A stretch of 64,000 bases of DNA from JAJZQZ01 sp963790415 (GTDB lineage: Bacteria > Actinomycetota > Thermoleophilia > RBG-16-64-13). The notes below the pieces were generated by a model. The model was not told where the DNA came from. It did not search any database and saw only the letters and a list, made by a program, of their open reading frames with translations. The stretch is taken from contig CAWBOK010000003.1 of the NCBI GenBank assembly GCA_963790415.1, positions 868,001 to 932,000 on the forward strand. Direction: 5' to 3'. This document shows, piece after piece, positions 35,023 through 44,047 of this stretch. Every line of letters begins with the position of its first letter. Position 1 is the stretch's first letter. A program made the position numbers and the translations under genes.

Positions 35023-36108
35023 GTGTCCGAGCGCCGGAGTCAGATCGTTGCCGAGGTCCTGCTCGTGGCTGTCGCCGCGGTGTGGGGATGGACCTTCGTC
35101 ATGGTCAAGGACGCGGTGACTCTCTATCCCACTCTGCAATTCCTGGCCTTGCGCTTCAGTCTGGCGGCATGCGTGATGGGTCTTGTCGTAGCGGGGGGAC
35201 GCCTGAGGCGCCGGGCCCATCCGGCGGCTCGCGGAGCGGCCGCGGACGCGGGATCGCTGCCTCTCGTCCTCGAAGGCCCCAGCGCGCCCTTGCCGGCCAT
35301 GGGTCGGCGCCGCGCCCGCCCCCAGGGTCCGTCCGTCAGCGCGAGGTCCGCCGGGCCGATTCGCGGCGCGCTCGGGGGAGGCGCGCTCATGGGGCTGGCC
35401 CTGGGAGCGGGTTACGTGTTCCAGACATTCGGCCTCGAACGGACCACCGCTTCCAACGCCGGCTTCATCACCGGGCTGATGGTGGTGTTGGTCCCCCTGC
35501 TGCAGGGGCTGATATGGCGCACGTGGATCGGTGGAGGCGCCCTGGCCGGCGCGCTGCTTGCGGCGGTGGGGCTCTACCTGCTCTCCGGGGGGGCCGGCGG
35601 ACTACGCCTGGTGGGGGACGGCTTGGTGTTCCTGTGCGCGGTCAGCTTCGCGGCGCACATTCTCTTGACCAGCACCTACGCCGCGGGTCGCAACGCCTCG
35701 GAGCTGACGTTCCTGCAACTCACGACCGTGGCGGTGATGACGGCGATCCTCGCCGTCACGGGTGCGGTGACCGGACTGGCGCCGGCCCTTGCGCTTCCTC
35801 GGGAGTCTTCGGTGCTCTTCGCCCTGGTTGTGACAGGTGTCTTCGCCTCGGCGGTTGCCTTCTACGTGCAGACGTTCGCACAGAAGCACGCGCCACCCAC
35901 GCGCACGGCCATCATCCTGACCATGGAGCCGGTGTTCGCAGGCGTGTTCGGCTATCTGCTGGCCGATGAGCGCCTGGGCGTGACAGGCTGGATCGGAGCC
36001 GGACTCATCGTGACGGGGATGCTGGTCTCTGAGTTCGTTTCGCGACGAAGCGTCGGCCCTCACAGCGCACCGGGCGGCGCGGTGCGTCGTCGGTGGGGGC
36101 GCTCGTAG
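35023..36108 (+). CDS. EamA/DMT family transporter
   Basis: 361 residues from GTG, ten membrane helices in two EamA repeats: AVWGWTFVMVKDAV at the start, GFITGLMVVLVPLLQ closing the first half, and PTRTAIILTMEPVFAGVFGY in the second. Between the second and third helices an extra 60-residue Arg/Pro/Ala-rich stretch (residues about 60-120) interrupts the first repeat, longer than usual. The last residues RWGRS and the TAG lie inside the hairpin of repeat copy C, so that element has supplied the 3' end of the gene. Substrate unknown (metabolite export is usual). Confidence 0.85.
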   Translation: MSERRSQIVAEVLLVAVAAVWGWTFVMVKDAVTLYPTLQFLALRFSLAACVMGLVVAGGRLRRRAHPAARGAAADAGSLPLVLEGPSAPLPAMGRRRARPQGPSVSARSAGPIRGALGGGALMGLALGAGYVFQTFGLERTTASNAGFITGLMVVLVPLLQGLIWRTWIGGGALAGALLAAVGLYLLSGGAGGLRLVGDGLVFLCAVSFAAHILLTSTYAAGRNASELTFLQLTTVAVMTAILAVTGAVTGLAPALALPRESSVLFALVVTGVFASAVAFYVQTFAQKHAPPTRTAIILTMEPVFAGVFGYLLADERLGVTGWIGAGLIVTGMLVSEFVSRRSVGPHSAPGGAVRRRWGRS

Positions 36109-36130
36109 CCGAATGGCTACGAGCGCCCCC
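36095..36130. terminator. Strong hairpin, probable bidirectional terminator
   Basis: A 16-bp perfect stem (GGGGGCGCTCGTAGCC and its complement) with a GAAT loop, placed between the convergent EamA and cNMP-binding genes and containing the TAG of the former. No long T-tract follows. It is the central hairpin of repeat copy C. Confidence 0.7.
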
Positions 36131-36180
36131 TGCATCCCTACCTCACGCCTGCCGAGTCCGCCCTGCCGGGCGAAGCGTCA
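36095..36180 (-). repeat. Palindromic intergenic repeat, copy C (left arm and central hairpin only)
   Basis: Read on the minus strand from 36180 it begins TGACGCTTCGCC and continues with GGCGTGAG...ATGCAGGG into the central hairpin, aligning with copy B from 24620 to 24703. The outermost TIR bases and the whole right arm are missing. The TGA at its start is the stop codon of the cNMP-binding gene; the far end lies inside the EamA gene. Relative to copy B the stem has two base-pair changes that keep pairing. Confidence 0.75.
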
Positions 36181-36636
36181 GCTGCCGAACATCCCCATGA
36201 GTTGCAGGTGGGAGTCCCGGAGGCGCTCCGCGGTCACAGCGGCGATGCGCTGCATGAACTGGTAGCCGAAGCGCGGGTTCTCGTCGAAGAGGCGGTTCAG
36301 GTCCTCGGAACGGAAGATGGCCACCTCGCAGTCCTCCACCGCCCGCGCCGAGGCGGTGAACTGATAGGGGGGAACCAGCCCCGACCACGCGGTGATCTCT
36401 CCGGGCTCCACCGTCGAGACCATGAGTCTGCGTCCGTTGCCGATGTCCATCTGAATCCCTACTCTGCCCCGCAGCAACAGGATGACCGAGTAGGCGTTGT
36501 CGTTCTCGGCGAAGATGATCTCCCCGGCCGGATAGCTGCGGTCGATCGCGAGGCCGAAGAGAGAATCTCTCTCCGCGGGGGTCAAGCTCCGCATCAGCTC
36601 GTTCGTCTCCAGAAGTGAGCGATCGACCGTTGTCAT
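36178..36636 (-). CDS. Cyclic-nucleotide-binding domain protein without HTH
   Basis: 152 residues, essentially one CRP/FNR-type sensor domain: YPAGEIIFAENDNAYSVILLLRGRVGI and EPGEITAWSGLVPPYQFTASARA, where the usual phosphate-binding cassette is altered. No DNA-binding helix-turn-helix follows. The ATG overlaps the hydA stop as ATGA, so it is the fifth gene of the hydrogenase operon. Such domains occur next to group 3b hydrogenases; a role in regulating or docking the enzyme is plausible. The ligand is unknown. Confidence 0.85.
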   Translation of the reverse strand: MTTVDRSLLETNELMRSLTPAERDSLFGLAIDRSYPAGEIIFAENDNAYSVILLLRGRVGIQMDIGNGRRLMVSTVEPGEITAWSGLVPPYQFTASARAVEDCEVAIFRSEDLNRLFDENPRFGYQFMQRIAAVTAERLRDSHLQLMGMFGS

Positions 36637-37971
36637 TGCGTCACCTCCTGGTGCCGAGCGGCTCGGGGCGTGTTGTCATCGCCGTCGAGGTAGATCACGT
36701 GAGTGGAACACGAGATACAGGGATCGTAGGCCCGCACCAGCATCTCCATCGCCAACTGGGCGACGTCCTCCCCTTGGGGTATCACGGAGGGAGCGAGCGC
36801 CCACATGTCGCTCTCGAGGTTGGCCAGGTTCTGTCCCGTGGGGATGATCAGGTTCGCGTCGGTGATGAGCCCCTGGCGGTCGACGCCGTACTCGTGATAG
36901 AGGGTGCCACGCGGCACCTCGATGGCGCCTACGCCGTGACCCTCGCGGACTTCGACGGAGGGTTGCTCGGGAGTGAGTCCCGTCGCGAGCAGGGTGTCGA
37001 TGATCGTGCGGGCGTCATCGACGCAGTGGACGGTCTCGATGAGCTGAGCCACCGTGTTCAAGTAGGGGTTCGTCGCCTGGGGCGCGAAGCCCAGGTCGCC
37101 GGCCACCTGCTTCGCTCCGTCGGACAGATACTGGAAGCCGTTGTTGGCGCGCGCCAGAGCGCCCACCATGAACGTGTCTTTGTCGGAGCTGACGTGCTTC
37201 GCCGAGGAATGCGGCACCACGCGCTCTTTGATTTTCTCCCGGTAGTGGCGCACGGGGGTGATGTCGCCGTTGGAGGAGAGGATGAGGTCACCGAAGTACG
37301 CGTACATGGCCGCCGATTTCAGCGACAGATACTCGGTGGGGTGATCGAATTCCGGCATCGGTCAGGCTGGCGAAGAGGGCGACCGTGGCCTCGAGATCGG
37401 GGCCGACGTCGTCCAGCCGTTGCCGCAACTCCAGGAGCTGTGCCCGATCCGGCAGGTGGGTGAACCCGCCTACGACCGCGGCGATCTGGTGCACCGCCCG
37501 GCCACCGATCGCGTCACAGATGTCGTTGCCCAGCTTCTTCATCCGCAGAGCACGCTTCACCACATCGGGATGCGTCTGCACCAATGGGATGACGCTCCCC
37601 ACGCCGAGAAAGTCCGGCGCTACCAGGAAGTACGCGTGCAGCACGTGACTCTGGATCGTCTCGCCGTGCATCAGCAGCCGTCTCAGCAGCATGGTCTGGT
37701 CGGATGGGGTCACGCCGAGGGCGTTCTCCATCGCGGTGATGGCGGCCAGCACGTGCCCGTTCGAGCAGATACCGCAGATGCGGGACGTGATCAGCGGAGC
37801 CTGGTCGTAGGTGCGGCCCCGCAGCATGCTCTCGAAGAAGCGTGGCGGCTCGGTGACTTCGAAGCGCACCTCCTTCACCTCGTCGCCCTTCGCGACCACC
37901 ACGATGTTCCCGTGGCCTTCTACCCTCGAGACGTAGTCCACCTTCACGTCGACGGTCGTGGTCTTGTTCAT
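36633..37971 (-). CDS. hydA: [NiFe] hydrogenase large (alpha) subunit, group 3b-like, one frameshift
   Basis: From the ATG at 37971 (ATGA overlap with hydD). The N-terminal nickel motif RICGICSNGH and the EGHGN loop lie in the first frame; the C-terminal nickel motif DPCISCSTH lies in the second. The frames meet near 37360, where one extra base separates ...FASLT from MPEFDHPTEYLSL. Joined, the subunit has about 445 residues. After the C-terminal His 22 residues remain (VIYLDGDD...), which the maturation protease would be expected to remove. No maturation (hyp) genes are in the window. The enzyme oxidises H2 or evolves it with NAD(P)H, using the partner subunits. Confidence 0.85.
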
Positions 37972-38771
37972 TTGGCCACCTTCGCTTTCAGCCCACCGTC
38001 GCGCAGGGCATAGTAGCCATTGTAGAGAGTATATTCGGCCAGAATCTCCTCCCGGCTGAGACCGTGGTCCTCCAGCAATGCCTCGATGGAGGGGAGGTTG
38101 GGATCGTCTGCCAGACCGCGACAGCCATAGCAGCGACTTCCAAAGCTCGGGCAGATGGCGCCGCATCCACCGCGGGTCACCGGCCCGACGCACACCAGCC
38201 CTCGGTCGTACGCGCACACGTTCTCCTTCAGGCGACATTCCACGCACACCGGGTAGCCGGGTACCGGGGGCTTTCGTCCCATCAAGACCGCGGTGACCAC
38301 GCGCAGGAACTCGTCCTTGTGGATCGGGCATCCGGGGATGTGCAGGTCGACGTGTATGACCGCATCCACCGGTCGTGCTTCCGTCGTGGGGAAGTAACCG
38401 GCGTGGTCGCCGTACACGTGTCGACCGACATCGCCCGGGTCTTGGGAGTTCTTCAAGCCGGGGATGCCCACCGGGAAGGCGCACGCCCCCAGGGTCCCGA
38501 CCAGTTTGGCCTTCTCGCGGATGCTTAGGACCTTCTGCTCGTCGGCCTCGCGCGTGATGGACCCTTCGATCAACGCGAGATCGTATACGTCGGAGGTCTC
38601 GGTCATCGCTTCCTTGAAGTAGGCGAACTCCACGAGCTGAAGCAGATCCACCAACTCGTCTTCGCAATTCAGGATCTGCAGCTGACAGCCTGCACACGAA
38701 GCGAGTTCGAATACCGCTATCCGCGGACGCTTCAGGGTTTGCAGGGCTTCGACCATCGGCTCGGGCATCAC
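37968..38771 (-). CDS. hydD: [NiFe] hydrogenase small (delta) subunit
   Basis: 267 residues. The proximal cluster ligands are in FELASCAGCQLQIL and GTLGACAFPVG and IPGCPIHKDEF; further Cys (PVCVECRLKENVC, GGCGAICPSFGSRCYGCRG) bind the other clusters. There is no Tat signal, so the enzyme is cytoplasmic. A GTG at 38771 and an ATG at 38768 both overlap the hydG stop; the GTG has the better spacing from GAGGAGG. It transfers electrons from the nickel site to the gamma and beta subunits. Confidence 0.92.
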   Translation of the reverse strand: MMPEPMVEALQTLKRPRIAVFELASCAGCQLQILNCEDELVDLLQLVEFAYFKEAMTETSDVYDLALIEGSITREADEQKVLSIREKAKLVGTLGACAFPVGIPGLKNSQDPGDVGRHVYGDHAGYFPTTEARPVDAVIHVDLHIPGCPIHKDEFLRVVTAVLMGRKPPVPGYPVCVECRLKENVCAYDRGLVCVGPVTRGGCGAICPSFGSRCYGCRGLADDPNLPSIEALLEDHGLSREEILAEYTLYNGYYALRDGGLKAKVAK

Positions 38772-39625
38772 AGCATCGCCTCCTCGAGCCGTTTGAGCTC
38801 AGCGTAGGTGAAGACGGGGCCGTCCTGGCATACGTAGACCCCGTTTATCTGGCAGTGACCGCATTCTCCGACGCCGCATTTCATCCGGCGCTCCAACGAC
38901 AGGATGATGCGGTCCTCGGGGATGCCGCAGGCCAACACCTGCTTGACGACATGTTTGAACATCACGGGCGGCCCCACCATCACCGGCACGGTCCGCTTCG
39001 GGTTGATGGTGAGACGGCGGAACAGTGTCGTGACCGGCCCGACGTGGCCCTTCCACGAAGGCTCCGCTATGTCGACGGTTATCTGGAAGTCGATGTCGTC
39101 TCGCGCTACCCAGCGGGTGATCTCGTCCTTGAACAGCATGTCGATGGGGCTCTTTGCCCCATAGAGTATCGTGACGTTGCCGAAATCGGCTCGTTCGTCG
39201 ATGAGGTTCACGATAAGGCTGCGCAGAGGGACGATGCCCAGGCCTCCGGCGATGACCAAGACGTCCTGGCCGCGCATCTCCTCGAGGGGGAAACCGCGAC
39301 CGAACGGGCCGCGCACGCCGATCTGGGCGCCGAGGCCCAGGCGTTCGAGGGCACTGGTGACGTCGCCCACCCTGCGGATGCAGACCTCGAAGGCCTCGCC
39401 CCGCGTGGGCGATGAGGAGATCGATATCGGCGCCTCGCCCACGCCGAGCACGCTCAGTTCGACGAACTGTCCGGGAACATGGCCGAGTTCCGAACCGTCG
39501 CTCAACCGCAGTTGGTAGAGAGTCTCGGTGCTGGTGAGGTGGTCCTTGCGCACGATCTCGGCCACGTCGGGCAGGAACGGGGAGGATTTGAGCCTTCGGT
39601 GCGCGATGGTGGGTACCATGTTCAC
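38768..39625 (-). CDS. hydG: Hydrogenase gamma subunit, FAD/NAD(P)-binding (ferredoxin-NADP reductase-like)
   Basis: 285 residues from the GTG overlapping hydB as GTGA. FAD region PGQFVELSVLGVGEAPISISS, NAD(P) region VLVIAGGLGIVPLRSL, and a C-terminal 2Fe-2S motif RRMKCGVGECGHCQINGVYVC. This is the pyridine-nucleotide-reducing module of group 3 hydrogenases and of sulfhydrogenase. The larger frame to 39991 is shadow. Confidence 0.92.
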   Translation of the reverse strand: MNMVPTIAHRRLKSSPFLPDVAEIVRKDHLTSTETLYQLRLSDGSELGHVPGQFVELSVLGVGEAPISISSSPTRGEAFEVCIRRVGDVTSALERLGLGAQIGVRGPFGRGFPLEEMRGQDVLVIAGGLGIVPLRSLIVNLIDERADFGNVTILYGAKSPIDMLFKDEITRWVARDDIDFQITVDIAEPSWKGHVGPVTTLFRRLTINPKRTVPVMVGPPVMFKHVVKQVLACGIPEDRIILSLERRMKCGVGECGHCQINGVYVCQDGPVFTYAELKRLEEAML

Positions 39626-40671
39626 CGGATCACCTGCCTCTCCACGGGCTGGCCCTTGAGCTGGTTGAAGACCTCTATGGGGTTGATGTCCACAAGACAG
39701 CTTCGAGCGCACCGGCCGCACCCCACGCATCCCTGCATGCCGTAGCGTTCCAGGATATAGCGGCCTTTTCGGTTGAAGCGGTGCTTCACCCGGCTGGTGC
39801 GTGGCTGGCGGAAACTCTCGCCCGTGCCTACCATGGCGAACTCCTCCAGCTGGCAGCTGTCCCAGGTCCGGTACCGTTCGCCACTGTGCAGATCCAAGTT
39901 GACGTCGTCGTGCACGTCGAAGCAATAGCAGGTGGGACAGACGTTGGTGCAGGCTCCGCAGGAGAGGCATTTCTCGCCGAGCACATCCCACAGGAGGCTG
40001 TCGGAACTCTCGGCAAGCAGATCGGGAAGTTGGGAGAACGTGGTCTCCAGCCGGGGAGTGAACGCCTCCGAGCGGCGTTCGTGAGCTTTGCGAAGCCGAG
40101 TGCGGTCTTCGTACACGGCCTCGCGGGCATCATCCAGGGTATCGATCAGTGTCTTACCCTTCGGCGAACCCACCCGCACGTAGTATGTATCCCCGAGGTC
40201 GGTGAGCAGCAGGTCATACGCGGTGTGCACCTCGAGGGTCTCCATGCTCTCGCAGAAGCAGTAGTCGTCACAGGGCTCCAGGCACTCCATGCCGACCAGC
40301 AGAACGCGCTCCCGGCGGGCCATGTAGTGGCCGTCGTGCTTGTCGTCCACGAAGATGGCGTCGAGTAGTGCGAGGGCGTGAAGGTCACACGGCCGCACCC
40401 CGAATGCGATCATCTCCGCGGTCTCGAACTGAGCTTCCATCTCGATGCCGTTGTTGTAGCGGTACTTCAACAGCACCTCCTTCGTGGGCAGGAGGTACTT
40501 GCTCGGCGGAAGCGCCGTAGGAAGGTAGTGCTCAGCGATCTCCGCCGCCCTCTCGATCGGCCGGAAGCGGGTAAGAGGACCATCGGCCACCGGCGCCGCG
40601 AGCACCCGGTCGGCTGCCAGCCGATCGAGGAACTCCATCAAATCCGGCTTTTGGACCACCCGATCGATCAT
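39622..40671 (-). CDS. hydB: Hydrogenase beta subunit, 4Fe-4S protein
   Basis: 349 residues from the ATG at 40671, chosen because AGGAGG lies 9 bases upstream; the GTG at 40689 overlaps that site. Two ferredoxin-type clusters are visible: CLSCGACTNVCPTC and CVGCGRCARSC; further Cys occur in FGVRPCDLHAL and ECLEPCDDYCFCES. This fits the HydB/HyhB subunit of cytoplasmic group 3b (sulfhydrogenase-type) enzymes, where it carries electrons to the FAD subunit. First gene of the operon; the region upstream has a CRP-like palindrome. Confidence 0.92.
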   Translation of the reverse strand: MIDRVVQKPDLMEFLDRLAADRVLAAPVADGPLTRFRPIERAAEIAEHYLPTALPPSKYLLPTKEVLLKYRYNNGIEMEAQFETAEMIAFGVRPCDLHALALLDAIFVDDKHDGHYMARRERVLLVGMECLEPCDDYCFCESMETLEVHTAYDLLLTDLGDTYYVRVGSPKGKTLIDTLDDAREAVYEDRTRLRKAHERRSEAFTPRLETTFSQLPDLLAESSDSLLWDVLGEKCLSCGACTNVCPTCYCFDVHDDVNLDLHSGERYRTWDSCQLEEFAMVGTGESFRQPRTSRVKHRFNRKGRYILERYGMQGCVGCGRCARSCLVDINPIEVFNQLKGQPVERQVIR

Positions 40672-40699
40672 CGTCTGGTGCCTCCTCACGTGCGGTTTG

Positions 40700-40715
40700 T
40701 GTGAACTGATTCACA
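40700..40715 (-). promoter_or_regulatory. CRP/FNR-type palindromic operator upstream of the hydrogenase operon
   Basis: TGTGA-N6-TCACA, a perfect match to the CRP-type consensus, extending to TGTGAA-N4-TTCACA. It lies 29 bases before the hydB start codon. A second, looser copy GTGAA-N5-TTCAC occurs at 40737-40751. A position so close to the gene would suit repression or an activator of an unmapped downstream start. No regulator with a matching HTH is encoded in the window. Confidence 0.6.
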
Positions 40716-40857
40716 ATATGCGCGAATCTAGTCTACGTGAAAACGTTCACAGCCTTGCCTGAGGACGTTACCACGTCGGCGGACTATTTGAAACCCTCCC
40801 CGAAGTCTTCTAGAAGTCCCGGGGCGGCTGTGCCGTCCCTCCGAAAACCCCTACAAG

Positions 40858-40884
40858 CCGCGGGGCGGCTGGGCCGCCCCGCGG
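40858..40884. terminator. GC-rich hairpin between small ORF and hydrogenase operon
   Basis: A 12-bp perfect stem (CCGCGGGGCGGC) with a 3-base loop, lying downstream of the small membrane-protein ORF and upstream of hydB. No T-tract follows on either strand. Probably a terminator that insulates the hydrogenase promoter. Confidence 0.5.
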
Positions 40885-40914
40885 ATCGCATCCGTCGCTC
40901 GAAAGGTCGCCCGA

Positions 40915-41013
40915 TCATGGACGCACTCTGCGAGGCGCCGTGCGCTTGGAGTGGTGCTCCGAGATGCTCCAGTAGATCACCAAGCCTATCCATATGAGGA
41001 CCACGATCGGCAC
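40915..41013 (-). CDS. Small single-helix membrane protein (32 aa)
   Basis: A GTG at 41013 follows a GGGAGG site at 8-base spacing. The peptide is one hydrophobic helix, VVLIWIGLVIYWSI, and a basic tail (HHSKRTAPRRVRP). The longer frame to 41229 has no such site and less coding character. Located between the MFS transporter and the hydrogenase operon. Function unknown; such short proteins are usually missed by gene finders. Confidence 0.45.
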   Translation of the reverse strand: MPIVVLIWIGLVIYWSISEHHSKRTAPRRVRP

Positions 41014-41248
41014 GATGATCACCTCCCGTCGACTGCGATTCGTCGCCGTCTCCGCGCTGACCATCGGGCGTAGGCTCGTTGACCGTTGAGCGAGAGCGCC
41101 CTCTTCCGCTACCACTATGCCTCGAAACGATCCCTCGCGGCCGAATCCAGTCGACCCGACCTCCTTTCCATGACTGCGGTGAAGGTCCGTTGAGCTGCGA
41201 GGCAGTGAGTCCGGTAGCTCTAGCTTCATTGTACGACCATTCGGCCGA

Positions 41249-42535
41249 TTAGGAAAGCGAGGAACCCTCCGCTCGGGCGGCCTTCCCGGAGACGCGGTAG
41301 AACAACGGGGCCGTCGCCAGGAAGGCAGCGCCGATGAGCCAACCGACCGGGATAGACAGGCGCTGCGAGATCCAGCCCAGCGCCGGTTGACCGACCGTGC
41401 CCCCGGCGTCGGCGAAGAAGGCGTCGAGTGAAAGCACGGTAGCCCGTTGGGCCGATGGGATGTGAGCGTTGATGTACCCCATGCGGACCGGAGTGGCGAT
41501 GCCGAACACCAGGCCGAAGAGCAACCACAGGGCGATGGCGATACCAGCCGGGAGGATTCCCGGAGTCTGGAATATCAGGCCCACGGAGGCGATCGCGAAG
41601 GCCAGGGCGACCGACACCCAGGCTGCGATCTCCAGCACTCGGGCCGGTTCGCGGCGGAGTTCGCCCTCCCGCATGATCCGTTTGACCAGAGTGTTGCCGC
41701 CGATGCCCATCAGCGAGAACGCGGCGGTGACCACACCGAGCAGCCACACGTAGTCTTTTCCCAACAGGTCGAGGACGTAGGGCTGCCAGGAGTAGAAGCC
41801 GTAGATGAAGAACACCCCGCTCGCCAGGGAGCCCCAGAGGAGCGGTCTGACCACGCGGCTCCGCCAGCCGAAGGTCGTTCCCGCCTGGAGTATGTTCCGG
41901 GTCTCGTCCCCGAATGTTGCGAACTTGAGGGGACGCGGCGTGAAACCCGCGTCGTGGATCAGCACGGCGGTCAACACGGCCGCAATCACAAGCAGCACGG
42001 TTCGCACCACGTAGGGCACGCTCAGGCCGATCTGACCGAGGACGCCTCCCAGGAGCGAGCCCACCAACATGCCGCCGCCGCCGGCCATCTGACCCCAGGC
42101 GAACACGCGCTCTTTCGGCCGCTCCGAGCCGGTGGCGTCGAGCGCGTCGACCAGCCAGGCCTCCAGCGCTCCGGTCTCGAACGTGAAGCCCAGCCCCAGG
42201 ATCACACTGGCTCCGATGAAGCCCCAGATGCCCCATCCCCAGGCCGGGGTGAGCACGTACATCAGCGTGGAGATCGCGATGGTCACCATGGCGAGAAGCA
42301 GGGACGCCCTTCGTCCGATGGTGTCGGCCACCACGCCGGTGGGAACCTCGAAGATCATCTGTGCGACGGTGAACGCCGTGTTCACGATCATGACCTGGAA
42401 GATCGTCAGTCCGCCTTCCCGCATCAGGAAGATGGTGTTGATGGCCCAGATCACCGACGACGCCAGCGTGAAGAGCGTGTAGACGCTCAGGTATCCGGCG
42501 ATGACATTGCGGGAGGTGTAGTTCCGTGCGTTCAT
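41249..42535 (-). CDS. MFS transporter
   Basis: 428 residues, twelve hydrophobic helices in two six-helix halves. The loop between helices 2 and 3 contains EVPTGVVADTIGRRASLL, the classic MFS motif A, and the matching region of the second half is degenerate. The N-terminal half (WAINTIFLMREGGLTIFQV) resembles the drug/metabolite efflux proteins of the family. Substrate unknown. It is monocistronic on the minus strand. Confidence 0.88.
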   Translation of the reverse strand: MNARNYTSRNVIAGYLSVYTLFTLASSVIWAINTIFLMREGGLTIFQVMIVNTAFTVAQMIFEVPTGVVADTIGRRASLLLAMVTIAISTLMYVLTPAWGWGIWGFIGASVILGLGFTFETGALEAWLVDALDATGSERPKERVFAWGQMAGGGGMLVGSLLGGVLGQIGLSVPYVVRTVLLVIAAVLTAVLIHDAGFTPRPLKFATFGDETRNILQAGTTFGWRSRVVRPLLWGSLASGVFFIYGFYSWQPYVLDLLGKDYVWLLGVVTAAFSLMGIGGNTLVKRIMREGELRREPARVLEIAAWVSVALAFAIASVGLIFQTPGILPAGIAIALWLLFGLVFGIATPVRMGYINAHIPSAQRATVLSLDAFFADAGGTVGQPALGWISQRLSIPVGWLIGAAFLATAPLFYRVSGKAARAEGSSLS

Positions 42536-42667
42536 ACTACGAGATACCCGTCTCGAGGAATTGTCACGCTGAGCCGGTCGGAACGGTCTGCGACCTGCTC
42601 CGGGAGCAAGCGACGCGCGGGCTCGTCGTCGCCGAGCTGGTGCTAGCCACCACCCGGTTGCCAGGGT

Positions 42668-43927
42668 TCACGGGCGAGCGCGTGCCTCCAGCGCGCGACG
42701 TCCGTCCCGCATCACGGCTTGACCATGCGTGACCAGGATGCGCTCGGGGCCCGAGTCGGCCAGGGCCCGCAAGGTGGGAAGGAGACCTTCGGCGTACCAG
42801 TGCCGCCGCCGCTCCCCGATGAGAGGTGCCTCCCATACCCGCAGCCGCCCGTTCGTCTCGATGATGGCGTCGCCGAAGACGAGGGCCCGCTGGGACGGGA
42901 TCTCGATGGGCATCTCGGCCCGCACCGGCCGTCCGATGCGGTGCAAGCGGGCCATCCCGTCGATGTCTTCGCCGCCCGCGAGCGGATGAAACCCACTTGA
43001 GTCGAGCAGGCGCCTGCGCACGAGTTCGTGGCCGAGGATGCGGGCATCGCGTGCCCGGTAGCGGCGCCAGAGCACCTCTGCGCTGCGCGTGTGGTAGGGG
43101 ATGGAGACCAGGATCCGGACCGGGCCGTCCGCGATCCTGTCGAGTTCATCGAGGACGGGGTCGTGTTCATCGTCGACGAGCGGGTCGATCAGCAGGGTGG
43201 TGTCGCCCACCAGGACGGCGTAGCTCGCCACGGCGGCGCCGAACCGGCCGGGATGCCACTCCGGGTGGCGGCGCTCCCAACGCCAGATGTGCTCGCTGAT
43301 CTCTCTGGCGGACGCTGCGCTCTTCACCTCTGGACCTCCCTCCCGCTTGGTGGGCCACGGCGGTCGGCCTGCGGCGGCGGCCGCCACGGTCTGCTCGATG
43401 CGCCTGGCGCGGGTCTCCGGTCGCTTGGCCTCGGAGATGCGATAGAGGATCATCTTCCGCACCGATGACGTGAAGCCGTCGAACTCTCCGGCGGCCGCGG
43501 GATCGGCAGCGAGTGCCGCCGCCAGGTCGTCGGGTACCACGAGGTCCTCTACGTCGTCGAGCGCCTGCCAGGACCCGTCGGCTTTGGCAGCCTCGATGGC
43601 AGTGAGCCCGGCGTCTGCCATCAGACCTTGTGTGACGAGGCGCTCCACGCGCTCCTTGTTCGACCGCGCCCACGCGCTGCCACGCTTGCGGGGTGTGAAC
43701 AACTGCTTGAAGCGGTCGCCGTCCAGGCTGTGCACGACGCTATCGATCCAGCCGAAACAGAGCGCCTCCTCCACGGCCTCGTCGTAAGTGAGCGTGGTCC
43801 GCGAGTTGCCCTTCTTGCCGACGGCAAGCCACACGCCGGGGGAGGTCGAGTGGTTCCGGTCGAGCCAGGCACGCCATTCGGCGCGGCCGGCGACTTCGAC
43901 CACAGGCAGATCGGCGAGGCGCGTCAT
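42668..43927 (-). CDS. YdeI/OmpD-associated family protein fused to a metallo-hydrolase-like domain
   Basis: 419 residues from the ATG at 43927; the upstream extension to 44149 is not coding. Residues 1-200 match the YdeI-like (bacteriocin-resistance) family: EWRAWLDRNHSTSPGVWLAV, ALCFGWIDSVVHSLDGDRF, TPRKRGSAWARSNKERV. The C-terminal 210 residues begin ASYAVLVGDTTLLIDPLV and end with PERILVTHGQAV, a metallo-beta-lactamase-like pattern, but the HxHxDH motif is missing (IPYHTRSAEV instead). The fusion is unusual; the role is unknown. Confidence 0.72.
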   Translation of the reverse strand: MTRLADLPVVEVAGRAEWRAWLDRNHSTSPGVWLAVGKKGNSRTTLTYDEAVEEALCFGWIDSVVHSLDGDRFKQLFTPRKRGSAWARSNKERVERLVTQGLMADAGLTAIEAAKADGSWQALDDVEDLVVPDDLAAALAADPAAAGEFDGFTSSVRKMILYRISEAKRPETRARRIEQTVAAAAAGRPPWPTKREGGPEVKSAASAREISEHIWRWERRHPEWHPGRFGAAVASYAVLVGDTTLLIDPLVDDEHDPVLDELDRIADGPVRILVSIPYHTRSAEVLWRRYRARDARILGHELVRRRLLDSSGFHPLAGGEDIDGMARLHRIGRPVRAEMPIEIPSQRALVFGDAIIETNGRLRVWEAPLIGERRRHWYAEGLLPTLRALADSGPERILVTHGQAVMRDGRRALEARARP

Positions 43928-44047
43928 CAGGTGTGCCGGCTGAGCGCAGTCATGTCCGATGCATACCCGGGGAGCGCCGGTCCGGAACGCCCGGCGTCGC
44001 TGCAGGAACGGAACGCGGCTCACGACCGGATACGTTTGCTTGATACC

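Noticed and set aside
40737..40997. 86-residue plus-strand frame in the hydrogenase upstream region
   Set aside because: No ribosome site, and it runs through a GC-rich hairpin and the CRP-like sites; composition is not coding-like.
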